From positions 1 to 23,952 of the forward strand of contig DATLFP010000128.1 of the NCBI GenBank assembly GCA_035540955.1: 23,952 nt of DNA, given 5' to 3'. The notes beneath the pieces are model-generated. The model did not search any database. It saw nothing but the letters and a program-made list of their open reading frames with translations, and was not told where the DNA came from. A program made the position numbers and the translations under genes. This DNA comes from DATLFP01 sp035540955 (GTDB taxonomy: Bacteria > Actinomycetota > Acidimicrobiia > Acidimicrobiales > CADCSY01). Shown here piece by piece: positions 1 to 6,986 of the stretch (positions within the stretch are counted from its first letter, which is position 1; each line of letters begins with the position of its first letter).

Positions 1-77
1 GTCTCGGGGTCGCCAGCCCGCACGATCCCGACGTGCACGTGCCCGTCGCGACGGGAGCGGTAGCGGGCCAGCCTCAC
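1..77 (-). CDS. Fumarylacetoacetase-family hydrolase, N-terminal fragment
   Basis: Only the first 25 codons are in the window; the gene runs off the left edge. The translation begins MRLARYRSRRDGHVHVGIV and continues RAGD, which resembles the usual opening of FAH-family hydrolases (a beta-rich start with a G-x-V-H-x-G-x-V pattern followed by GD). The GTG start overlaps the TGA stop of hmgA as GTGA, so translation is probably coupled to the dioxygenase gene. An FAH-family enzyme is the expected last step of homogentisate degradation (fumarylacetoacetate to fumarate and acetoacetate). The function is inferred mainly from operon position; the fragment is too short for certainty. Confidence 0.55.
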   Translation of the reverse strand, partial: MRLARYRSRRDGHVHVGIVRAGDPE

Positions 78-1216
78 GCGTCGGGACGCCAGGACCGGGC
101 GTAGCCCTCGACGTCGAGGTCCTTGGCGGCCTCCCCCGGGACGAGCGGGTGGCGGGTGTCGATCATCACCGCCACCTCGTCGGCCATGCGCCGCTCACCG
201 GTTGGGTTGGCGGCCGCCGCGGCGTCGCGCGCCCGGGCGCCCGGCTGCGGGCCGTGGTGCAGGCCGAAGGGGTGCCAGGTGAGCATCCCCTCCTCGATCC
301 CGGCCCGCGAGAAGAACTCACCCCGGTGGTAGAAGATCACCTCGTCGTAGTCGACGTTGCGGTGGAAGAACGGCAGCCGCAACGCGTCGGGATCGGTCTC
401 GAGCGGTCGCGGCGCGAAGGTGGCGACGACGAACCCGGCGCCGATCACCGTGGTGTGCACCGACGGCGGAAGGTGGTAGCGGGGTGACACGACCGGACGG
501 AAGTCGTCCACGTTGAACCGCCAGGGCGCGAGGTCCCCCTTCCAGCCGACGACGTCGAACGGGTGGAACGGATAGGTGATGGTGGTCATGGCGCCGTTCC
601 GCAGGAGGCGCACCTCGAACTCGCCAGCCTCGTCGTGGGGCGCCGGCTCCGGCACCTCGAGGATGGCGGGGTCGAAGAGCGCGTGGCGACCGAGCATCCC
701 CCGGTCGGGCAGTGCGATGCGGCCCTCGAGCGCCTCCACCACCAGCAGCTCGGTCAGCTCGTCACAGTCGAAGCGGTGGGTGGTCGTACGGGGGATCAAG
801 AGGTAGTCGCCGGCGCGGTAGCGCAGCGGCCCGTACTCGGTGCCGAGCACGCCGCTCCCCCGGTGCACGAAGCACAGCGCGTCGCCGTCACCGAAGCGCC
901 AGAACCCGTCACTATCAGCTCCCCGACCCCCCGCCCCTGGCCGCCAGGTGGAGATGCGCACGTCGCTGTTGACCAGCAGCGGCGCCGGCGCTTCGTCGAG
1001 CGTGAGCGACGACGGGTCGAGGGCGTGCGGCTGCACCGGCCCGTCGACATCGCTCCAACCAGTCGGCGGGTGCAGGCGGTAGAGGTGCGAGGCGGGCCCG
1101 CTGAACCCGTCGCGGCCGTGCTCCTCCTCCACGGTGCCCGGTGGCAGGTCGGCATGGGCCTGGCGCGACGTGACGCCGCGGATCCATTGGGGGCCACCGG
1201 GCTGCGAGCCGTCCAC
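74..1216 (-). CDS. hmgA: Homogentisate 1,2-dioxygenase
   Basis: Cupin-fold non-haem iron dioxygenase that opens the ring of homogentisate to maleylacetoacetate. The 380-residue protein carries family blocks in its C-terminal half: PPSVHTTVIG, ATFAPRPLE, the iron-ligand region FFHRNVDYDEVIFYH and the closing GLHHGPQPGA, whose His residues are also expected at the metal centre. It belongs to the shorter (about 380-390 residue) bacterial form, with HRNVDYDE rather than the HRNCMSE of the long form. Start is GTG at 1216, two bases after the hppD stop; there is no Shine-Dalgarno, so it probably relies on coupling to hppD. Its stop overlaps the start of the FAH-family gene. Middle gene of the leftward operon hppD-hmgA-FAH. 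Confidence 0.93.
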   Translation of the reverse strand: MDGSQPGGPQWIRGVTSRQAHADLPPGTVEEEHGRDGFSGPASHLYRLHPPTGWSDVDGPVQPHALDPSSLTLDEAPAPLLVNSDVRISTWRPGAGGRGADSDGFWRFGDGDALCFVHRGSGVLGTEYGPLRYRAGDYLLIPRTTTHRFDCDELTELLVVEALEGRIALPDRGMLGRHALFDPAILEVPEPAPHDEAGEFEVRLLRNGAMTTITYPFHPFDVVGWKGDLAPWRFNVDDFRPVVSPRYHLPPSVHTTVIGAGFVVATFAPRPLETDPDALRLPFFHRNVDYDEVIFYHRGEFFSRAGIEEGMLTWHPFGLHHGPQPGARARDAAAAANPTGERRMADEVAVMIDTRHPLVPGEAAKDLDVEGYARSWRPDA

Positions 1217-1218
1217 TA

Positions 1219-2364
1219 CTACAGGTTGCCCCGGCGGTCCTGATCGCGCTCGATGGCCTCGAACAGCGCCTTGAAGTTGCCCTCGCCGAAGCCCCGCGCC
1301 CCCCGCCGCTCGATGATCTCGAAGAACACCGTCGGCCGGTCGGTGACGGTCTCGGTGAAGATCTGGAGCAGGTACCCCTCGTCATCGCGGTCGGCGAGGA
1401 TGTTCAACCGCTGCAGGTCGGGCCACGGCAGGTCGACACTGAGATCCCCGCTCCCGCGGCCGCTCGGGCCGGCCAGCCGCTCCCGAGCCTCGTCGTAGTA
1501 CGTGTCGGGCACGCTCATGAACCGCACGCCGCGCGCCCGGAGGGCGTCGACGGCGCTGACGATGTCGTCGGTGCGGAGCGCGATGTGCTGCACACCGGGT
1601 CCGTCGTAGGTCTCGATGTACTCCTGGATCTGGCTCTTCTTGCGGCCCTCCGCCGGTTCGTTGAGGGGCATGACGATCTTGGTGCCGTCCCACACGACGG
1701 TCGACATGAGGGCGGAGTACTCCGTGGCGATCTGCGCGTCGTCGAAGTGGACGAGCTGGGAGAAGCCGAGCACCTCGCCGTAGTAGCGGACCCAGTCGTC
1801 GAGCCGACCGAGCTCGACGTTGCCGACGACGTGGTCGATCGACCGGAGCCCGACCGGCGGACCCGCAGGGGCCGAGGGCAGGCCCTCCGCGTGGTAGCCG
1901 GGCTCCAGCCGGTCGGCGGCATAGCGGCGCCGGTCGACGAAGGTGTGCACGGTCTCGCCGTAGGTGCCGATCTGCGCGAGGCGCAGCGTGCCGCGGTCGT
2001 CGTCCTCGCTCCACGGCGCTCGCACCGACCGGGCGCCGCGCTCGACCGCGAGCGCGTAGGCGGCGTCGGCATCGTCGACCAGCCACGCGAGGTCGTGCAC
2101 GCCGTCGCCGTGCGCCCGCACGTGCGCGGCGATCGGTGAGTCGGCGGTGAGCGCGCCCGACACCACGAAGCGCACGTCGCCCTGCTCGAGGACATAGCTG
2201 GCCTTCTCCCGCACCCCGGTCTCGGGGCCGGCGTACGCCGTGCACTCGAAGCCGAAGGCTGACATGAGGAAGCCCGAGAACGACCGGGCGTTGCCGACCC
2301 ACCACTCGACGCAGTCCCAGCCGAGCAGGTGGGAGACGGGGGCGTCGTCGGTGGTCACGGCCAT
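1219..2364 (-). CDS. hppD: 4-hydroxyphenylpyruvate dioxygenase
   Basis: Fe(II) enzyme of the vicinal-oxygen-chelate fold converting 4-hydroxyphenylpyruvate to homogentisate and CO2. The 381 residues form two VOC domains. The C-terminal domain holds the three expected iron ligands: His in SIDHVVGNV, His in GVQHIALRT and Glu in TVFFEIIERRG. The C-terminal gating helix region RGARGFGEGNFKALFEAIE is typical of the family, and the length is normal. It leads the leftward operon. The ATG at 2364 has no Shine-Dalgarno; CACGAT lies six bases upstream as a weak -10 with TTGTAC 17 bp before it, so a leaderless transcript is possible. The 72-bp gap to the divergent Lrp/AsnC gene is the obvious control region. 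Confidence 0.96.
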   Translation of the reverse strand: MAVTTDDAPVSHLLGWDCVEWWVGNARSFSGFLMSAFGFECTAYAGPETGVREKASYVLEQGDVRFVVSGALTADSPIAAHVRAHGDGVHDLAWLVDDADAAYALAVERGARSVRAPWSEDDDRGTLRLAQIGTYGETVHTFVDRRRYAADRLEPGYHAEGLPSAPAGPPVGLRSIDHVVGNVELGRLDDWVRYYGEVLGFSQLVHFDDAQIATEYSALMSTVVWDGTKIVMPLNEPAEGRKKSQIQEYIETYDGPGVQHIALRTDDIVSAVDALRARGVRFMSVPDTYYDEARERLAGPSGRGSGDLSVDLPWPDLQRLNILADRDDEGYLLQIFTETVTDRPTVFFEIIERRGARGFGEGNFKALFEAIERDQDRRGNL

Positions 2365-2436
2365 GCGGGCATCGTGCCCCGAGACACCGATCCGTACAAC
2401 GACACCCCGGCCCCTCCGGACATACCATCGTCAGCC
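2365..2436. promoter_or_regulatory. Divergent control region, hppD operon / Lrp-type regulator
   Basis: This 72-bp gap must hold the promoters for both directions. Rightward, TACCAT (2423-2428) ends eight bases before the regulator's ATG at 2437 and fits a leaderless -10. Leftward, CACGAT with TTGTAC 17 bp upstream is a weaker candidate. Three GACA-type repeats begin at 2383 (GACACC), 2401 (GACACC) and 2419 (GACATACC), exactly 18 bp apart. They are possible binding sites for the divergently encoded Lrp/AsnC protein, but this is inference. Confidence 0.5.
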
Positions 2437-2928
2437 ATGGCGGATGCCTCGAAGTCGTCCGACCTCGACGCCACCGATCGGCGGATCGTCGCCCTCCTCC
2501 GAGCCGACGGCCGGCTCTCCGTCAACGAGGTGGCGCAGCGGGCCCACGTCAGCCGGTCGACCGCCTACGCCCGGGTCGAGCGCCTCCGGCGAGACGGGGT
2601 CATCACCGGGTTCCAGGCCACCGTCGACCCCGCGGCGGTGGGGATGCCGGTGACGGCGCTCATCCTGCTCAACCTGGAGCAGCGGAACTGGCGGGCGGTG
2701 CACGACGCCCTCGGCGCCATCCCCGGCGTGCAGTGGTCGGCGTTCACGAGCGGCGCGTTCGACATGGCCCTCCTCGTGCGGATGCGCGACGTGCAGGCGC
2801 TCCGCGACATCGTGCTCGTGCAGCTGCACGGCCTGCCCTTCGTCCGGTCGAGCCAGACGGTGTTCGTGCTCGACGAGGAGCAATGGGACTGGACGCGGTC
2901 GGCTCTGTCAGGCGGCGAGGAGCGATGA
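2437..2928 (+). CDS. Lrp/AsnC-family transcriptional regulator
   Basis: A 163-residue regulator. The N-terminal winged helix-turn-helix opens LDATDRRIVALLRADGRLS and continues NEVAQRAHVSRSTAYARVERL, the typical AsnC pattern. It is followed by the RAM/AsnC ligand-binding domain (ALILLNLEQRNW ... SAFTSGAFDMALLVRMRD). Lrp/AsnC proteins sense amino acids or related small molecules. Transcribed divergently from hppD-hmgA and next to phenylalanine hydroxylase, it most likely controls aromatic amino acid catabolism; the effector is not shown by the sequence. The ATG at 2437 is chosen because TACCAT ends eight bases upstream; residues of an in-frame upstream extension are not family-like. Its last 21 bases overlap the end of the convergent pheA homologue. 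Confidence 0.9.
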   Translation: MADASKSSDLDATDRRIVALLRADGRLSVNEVAQRAHVSRSTAYARVERLRRDGVITGFQATVDPAAVGMPVTALILLNLEQRNWRAVHDALGAIPGVQWSAFTSGAFDMALLVRMRDVQALRDIVLVQLHGLPFVRSSQTVFVLDEEQWDWTRSALSGGEER

Positions 2929-3723
2929 CCGGTCGTCGAAGGTGCGGAAGAACTCGCCGAGGTTCGCCACCACGAAGTCGAAGGACGGCGCTGCGAACAG
3001 CACCGGCTGGTACGTGGTGATGTCGTAGTCGGTGGTGCCCATCGCTCGCAGGTCCCAGTCGCGGATCTCGGCGTCGCGGAACGCTTCGATCTCGCCGTAC
3101 GAAGAGAGCAGACCGGCGCCGTAGGTGCGCAGCTCCCCGCCCTCCCACAGCACGCCGAACTCGAGGGTGAACCAGAAGACCTTCGAGAAGAAGGCGAGGG
3201 CGTCGTCGGTCGTCGCCCGCTGCGAGGCCCGCCCCGCCTGCTCGTAGAGGTCGGCGAACCGCGGCGCGGCGAGCATGTTGGCGTGGCCGATGATCTCGTG
3301 GACGATGTCGGGCTCGGGTGTGTAGAAGGGCACCGAGTGGTGGCGGATGTACTGGGTGGACAGGAAGGTCCGGCCCGCCAGCGCCCCGTAGAAGTCGCGG
3401 CTCGGGACCAACCCCGGCACCGGCTGGATGCGGAAGCCGGTGAGCGCCGCCACCCGCTCGTCGACCTCGCGCAGCTGCGGGACCCGGTCGGCGGGGAGGG
3501 TGAGGCGGGCGGCGCCCTCGAGGTACTCGGCGCACGCCAACCGCCGGTGCTTGCCGGCCAGCTCGGCCGACACGACGGCCCACACCTCGTCCTCCTCGGG
3601 CGAGTACTCGACGTCGGGGATGGGCTGGCCGGCCCGGTACGCCTCGCCCACGGCGGCGATGGCCGCCCGTCGCCGCCGGTAGGCGGGATCGGTGGCCCCC
3701 GGATGGTCCTTCGGCAGCTCCAT
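2908..3723 (-). CDS. phhA: Phenylalanine 4-monooxygenase (phenylalanine hydroxylase)
   Basis: Pterin-dependent non-haem iron enzyme hydroxylating L-phenylalanine to L-tyrosine. The 271-residue catalytic domain starts with the usual DHPGATDPAYRRRR block. It has the substrate-site stretch STQYIRHHSVPFYTPEPD and the iron ligands His, His (IVHEIIGHANML) and Glu (FWFTLEFGV). An in-frame extension to GTG 3813 is possible but rejected: its codons often end in A or T, unlike the rest of the gene, and it would run through the promoter of the divergent small gene. ATG 3723 has AGGGA four bases upstream; GTG 3726 is an alternative. Supplies tyrosine to the neighbouring homogentisate pathway. The 3' end overlaps the Lrp-type gene by 21 bp. 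Confidence 0.92.
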   Translation of the reverse strand: MELPKDHPGATDPAYRRRRAAIAAVGEAYRAGQPIPDVEYSPEEDEVWAVVSAELAGKHRRLACAEYLEGAARLTLPADRVPQLREVDERVAALTGFRIQPVPGLVPSRDFYGALAGRTFLSTQYIRHHSVPFYTPEPDIVHEIIGHANMLAAPRFADLYEQAGRASQRATTDDALAFFSKVFWFTLEFGVLWEGGELRTYGAGLLSSYGEIEAFRDAEIRDWDLRAMGTTDYDITTYQPVLFAAPSFDFVVANLGEFFRTFDDRSSLLAA

Positions 3724-3806
3724 CACGTCCCTGATGGTCTGCGCAATCCGTCCCCGGTTCAACCATCGGGCCCCGGATCCGGACGAATCGCCGTCCCGAC
3801 CTGTTC

Positions 3807-3832
3807 CTGTCACACCCCGTCGTCATAGTGAG
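3807..3832 (+). promoter_or_regulatory. PafBC/RecA-NDp-like promoter, copy 1
   Basis: CTGTCACACCCC (3807-3818), four bases, then TCATAGTGAG (3823-3832). Read as CTGTCACAC-N8-CATAGT it has the layout of the actinobacterial DNA-damage promoter TTGTCRGTG-N8-TANNNT recognised with PafBC. The -10 CATAGT ends seven bases before the ATG at 3837, so the transcript should be leaderless. The same sequence, 22 of 26 bases identical, recurs at 8819-8844. The motif match is by eye; the damage response is inferred. Confidence 0.6.
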
Positions 3833-3836
3833 CGCC

Positions 3837-4097
3837 ATGAGGATCTCGACGCTGCTCAACCGGATCTGGCCTGCCGCTGCCCGGGTGCCGCCGTGCTGCA
3901 CCGGCGAGCAGGTCCTCGCCCACTGCCACGGCACCCTCGTGTTGCACGCCGACGGCACCGCCGAGTGCGACGGGGCCGGGGCGTGCGAGCTCGACGAGCT
4001 CCAGCACGAGCTGTGGGTCGCGTGCGACGAGCTGGGATGCTCGTGCGCCGGCGACGAGGCCCCGCTCGACGGCTGGACGCTCCCCTTCGCGGCTTGA
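3837..4097 (+). CDS. Small Cys-rich protein of unknown function
   Basis: Unrecognised 86-residue protein. After a basic, weakly hydrophobic start (MRISTLLNRIWPAAARV) come eight cysteines: a CC pair, HCHG, AECDGAGAC, VACDE and GCSC. The middle is rich in His, Asp and Glu (ELDELQHELW). The cysteine spacing could bind metal or form disulfides, but no known zinc or iron-sulfur motif is certain. The ATG is fixed by the promoter ending seven bases upstream. A 6-bp hairpin (4116-4132) follows the stop, then the cyclic-di-GMP enzyme gene. The promoter matches a DNA-damage type, so a stress-induced role is an inference. Codon use fits the rest of the window. Confidence 0.65.
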   Translation: MRISTLLNRIWPAAARVPPCCTGEQVLAHCHGTLVLHADGTAECDGAGACELDELQHELWVACDELGCSCAGDEAPLDGWTLPFAA

Positions 4098-4115
4098 GTG
4101 CCGCTCTGTCCGGAT

Positions 4116-4132
4116 CCCACCGTTCAGGTGGG
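4116..4132 (+). terminator. Short perfect hairpin between the Cys-rich gene and the GGDEF-EAL gene
   Basis: CCCACC-GTTCA-GGTGGG, a perfect 6-bp stem with a 5-base loop, 18 bases after the stop of the Cys-rich gene and 25 bases before the preferred start of the next gene. There is no U-tract. It could partially terminate the upstream transcript or act as an attenuator controlling read-through into the cyclic-di-GMP enzyme gene. Confidence 0.4.
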
Positions 4133-4157
4133 CCCGGTCCCTGCCGATTGGAGTTCC

Positions 4158-6986
4158 GTGGCGAGGCCGAAGAAGGAGACGCCGGGCTCGACGACCCGGC
4201 TGATCATCGACCACGTCCATCGGCGGCTCGGAGACGCCGGGGTCGAGGTGCTCCTCGACCGGGCCGGTCTCGCCGGCGCCCTCGACCAGCTGCTCGACGA
4301 GCGCCGGTGGCTCTCCTACGACGAGCGGATCGCCATGTTCGAGGCGGCGGCCGGCCTCCTCGATGATCCGGCGGTGGCCGAGCGGGTCGGCGAGTCGATC
4401 CTCGACAGTCCCATCGGCGAGCTGGTCCCCGTCCTCCGGGCCCTCGGCGGGCCCGGCCCTGCCCTCGAGCGCATCACCGACGCCTCCGACGCCTTCAGCC
4501 CGCATGCCGACATGCGCCTCCTCGCGCTCGACGAGCGCCACGCCGACATCGAGTTCCGACTCCACGAGGGTCTCGAACCCAGCCCTCACGACTGCGGGTT
4601 CGCTCGCGGGATCCTCAGCCAGATCGGCCCGGTCTTCGGGCTCCCGCCGGCCGAGGTCGAGCAGCGCGCGTGCCGCGCCCTGGGCGACGAGTCCTGCTTG
4701 ATCCGAGTGTCGTGGGCGCCGCCTCCCCGACCCCGGCGCCTCGCCCGGCGCGCCCGGCGGGAGCACCTGCGGGGGCTCACCGCCCGGTTCTGGGAGCTGG
4801 AGTCGGCGACACCAGGGCTCGTGTCCGACGGCGACCCGTCGGCTGTGCTCGACACCATCGCGGCGCGCGCCGCCGACGCCGTGGGCGCCTCCGGCCACGT
4901 GCTGGTGCTGACCGACCCCGACGGCGCGACCCCGCGCGTGACTCGTCACGGCCTCGTCGGCGACACGGCCGCGCTCGTCGATGACATCTTTCAAGACCTC
5001 GTCGAGAAGGGCGACGATCGCCGGCTCGTCGTCGCGCTCGAGTCGGAGCGCCGCCGCTACGGGCACCTGGTGCTGCTGTTCGACACCGAGCAGGAGCACC
5101 TCCCCGAGACCCGCACCATCGTCGAAGCCCACGCCCGCCATGTGGCCGTGGCGCTCGACGCCGCCCACGCCATCCGTGCCGCCCAGGTCCGCGAAGAGAC
5201 CGCCTCGGTGCTCCTCCACCTGGCCCGGTCGCTCAGCGAGCTGACCACGGTGGCCGACGTGGCGTCCCGCCTGGCCGCCGCCGTGCCGACCATCACCGGT
5301 GCCGAGCAGGCGGCCGTCCTCCTCCTCGACCGGGAGACGGAGATGCTCCGGGTGCAGGCCGCGGTCGGCATCTCTCCCGAGCTCCAGCTGGAGGTCGACG
5401 AGCTGGCCGTGCCGGCCGCCGACGTCGGCGCCGACCTGCCGCCCGACGTCGAGGAGTCGCCGTCGGTCATCACCCGGTCGGTCGCCCAGGGGATGATCGC
5501 CGACCTCATGGCTCGCCACGGCCACCATGCCATCGCGCTCGTGCCGGTGCGGCTGCGCGGCGAGCTGCGGGGCATGATCACCTGCGGCTGGATCGACGGT
5601 GTGCTCGGCGAGCGCGCCGTCCTCGACGAGCGCCTGCAGGCCCTCGCCGACCAGGCCGCCACCGCGCTCGAGAACGCCACGCTGCTCGAGCAGGTCCGCC
5701 ATCAGGCGCTCCACGACGGCCTCACCGGGCTGCCGAACCAGACGCTGTTCGCCGACCGCGTGATGACCGAGATCCGCAGGGCGAAGCGCAACGGGTCGCG
5801 ACTGGCCGTCGGCGTGCTCGACCTCGACCGGTTCAAGACGGTGAACGACAGCCTGGGTCACGCCGCCGGTGACGTGCTGCTGGCCCAGGTGGCCGAGCGG
5901 CTGCTGAGCGTGATGCGGGCACCCGACACGATCGCCCGCATGGGGGGTGACGAGTTCACGCTGCTGCTCCCCGACGTCGGCGAGTGCGGCGAGCACGCCG
6001 CCGCCGACCGGATCCTCGAGGCGTTCGTCCCGCCGTTCGACATCGAGGGCCACCGGCTGCGGGTCAGTCCCAGCATCGGCCTGGCCGCCTACCCGGACGA
6101 CGGCGAGACCTTCGCACAGCTGTTCAAGTGCGCCGACGTCGCCATGTACCGGGCCAAGGAGAAGGGTCGCAACACCTGGGCGAGCTACGCCAGCGGCATG
6201 GCGGAGCGGACCTACGATCGCCTGACCCTCGAGGCCGACCTCTACCGTGCGCTCCAGCGACGCGAGCTGCGGGTGGCCTACCAGCCGATCGCGCGGCTGG
6301 CCGACGGCCACGTGATCGGCACCGAGGCACTGGTGCGCTGGGCCCATCCGACCCTCGGCCTGCTCCTCCCCGGGGAGTTCCTGCCCATCGCCGAAGACCT
6401 GGGGCTCATGGCCGAGGTCGACGGGTGGGTGCTCCGCCACGCCTGCCTCGAGCTCGGCGCCGCGGCCGCCAAGGGTGTCGAAGTCGGCCGGGTTGCCGTG
6501 AACCTCTCGGCGCGCACGCTGCTCCACCCGGCCCTCGAGCGACTCGTCGGCGATGCGCTGGCGGCCGGAGGGATCGAGCCGGCCCGCCTGGTGGTCGAGG
6601 TCAGCGAGGAGATCACCGCCGATCCGTCGGGCGCGGTCAGCGACGCGCTGCGGGCGCTGCGGACGCTGGGCGTGCGGGTCGCGCTCGACGACTTCGGGCG
6701 GGGCCACTCCTCGCTGGGCCGGCTCGAGCAGCTCCCCATCGACCAGCTGAAGGTCGACGCCATCTTCCTCGGCGCCATCCACTCGCCCGACGCGCCCGCA
6801 CCGGTGGCGGAGGCCATCGTGGCGATGGGCAAGGGCCTCGGCCTCGAGGTGCTGGCCGAAGGCGTCGAGACCGAGGAGCAGCGGGCGTTCGTGACCCGGG
6901 TCGGCTTCGACCTCGCGCAGGGCTGGGCGTTCGGGCGGCCGACGGCCGGCGTCGACTACGCCGGCGCCAGCTCCCGCACGGCCTGA
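4158..6986 (+). CDS. V4R-like / GAF / GAF / GGDEF / EAL cyclic-di-GMP enzyme
   Basis: A 942-residue cytoplasmic protein without membrane segments. Residues ~10-210 resemble a V4R-like sensory domain, ending in a Cys-rich ACRALGDESCLIRVSW. Two GAF-like regions follow (~215-335 and ~345-515). The diguanylate cyclase has GGDEF at 596-600 with an RxxD product-inhibition site (R587-D590) at the standard five-residue spacing. The phosphodiesterase has EAL at 723-725 and the expected active-site residues N782, E814, D844, D845, K865, E901 and Q921. Both activities therefore look intact, so it could make or degrade cyclic-di-GMP according to its sensor. GTG 4158 has GGAG upstream; the extension to GTG 4098 has AT-ending codons and contains the hairpin. 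The 3' end overlaps the convergent gene by 31 bp. Confidence 0.9.
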   Translation: MARPKKETPGSTTRLIIDHVHRRLGDAGVEVLLDRAGLAGALDQLLDERRWLSYDERIAMFEAAAGLLDDPAVAERVGESILDSPIGELVPVLRALGGPGPALERITDASDAFSPHADMRLLALDERHADIEFRLHEGLEPSPHDCGFARGILSQIGPVFGLPPAEVEQRACRALGDESCLIRVSWAPPPRPRRLARRARREHLRGLTARFWELESATPGLVSDGDPSAVLDTIAARAADAVGASGHVLVLTDPDGATPRVTRHGLVGDTAALVDDIFQDLVEKGDDRRLVVALESERRRYGHLVLLFDTEQEHLPETRTIVEAHARHVAVALDAAHAIRAAQVREETASVLLHLARSLSELTTVADVASRLAAAVPTITGAEQAAVLLLDRETEMLRVQAAVGISPELQLEVDELAVPAADVGADLPPDVEESPSVITRSVAQGMIADLMARHGHHAIALVPVRLRGELRGMITCGWIDGVLGERAVLDERLQALADQAATALENATLLEQVRHQALHDGLTGLPNQTLFADRVMTEIRRAKRNGSRLAVGVLDLDRFKTVNDSLGHAAGDVLLAQVAERLLSVMRAPDTIARMGGDEFTLLLPDVGECGEHAAADRILEAFVPPFDIEGHRLRVSPSIGLAAYPDDGETFAQLFKCADVAMYRAKEKGRNTWASYASGMAERTYDRLTLEADLYRALQRRELRVAYQPIARLADGHVIGTEALVRWAHPTLGLLLPGEFLPIAEDLGLMAEVDGWVLRHACLELGAAAAKGVEVGRVAVNLSARTLLHPALERLVGDALAAGGIEPARLVVEVSEEITADPSGAVSDALRALRTLGVRVALDDFGRGHSSLGRLEQLPIDQLKVDAIFLGAIHSPDAPAPVAEAIVAMGKGLGLEVLAEGVETEEQRAFVTRVGFDLAQGWAFGRPTAGVDYAGASSRTA

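Noticed and set aside
3724..3813. N-terminal extension of phenylalanine hydroxylase to GTG 3813
   Set aside because: Nine of about thirty codons end in A or T, unlike the gene proper, and it would cover the promoter of the divergent small gene.
4098..4157. Start of the GGDEF-EAL gene at GTG 4098, directly after the previous stop
   Set aside because: The extra 20 codons have AT-ending codons and hold a hairpin; GTG 4158 has GGAG upstream.
3810..6782. Very long minus-strand open frame (990 codons) opposite the GGDEF-EAL gene
   Set aside because: It is the antisense shadow of a gene with full domain motifs; high GC leaves few stops. Its translation has no family pattern.
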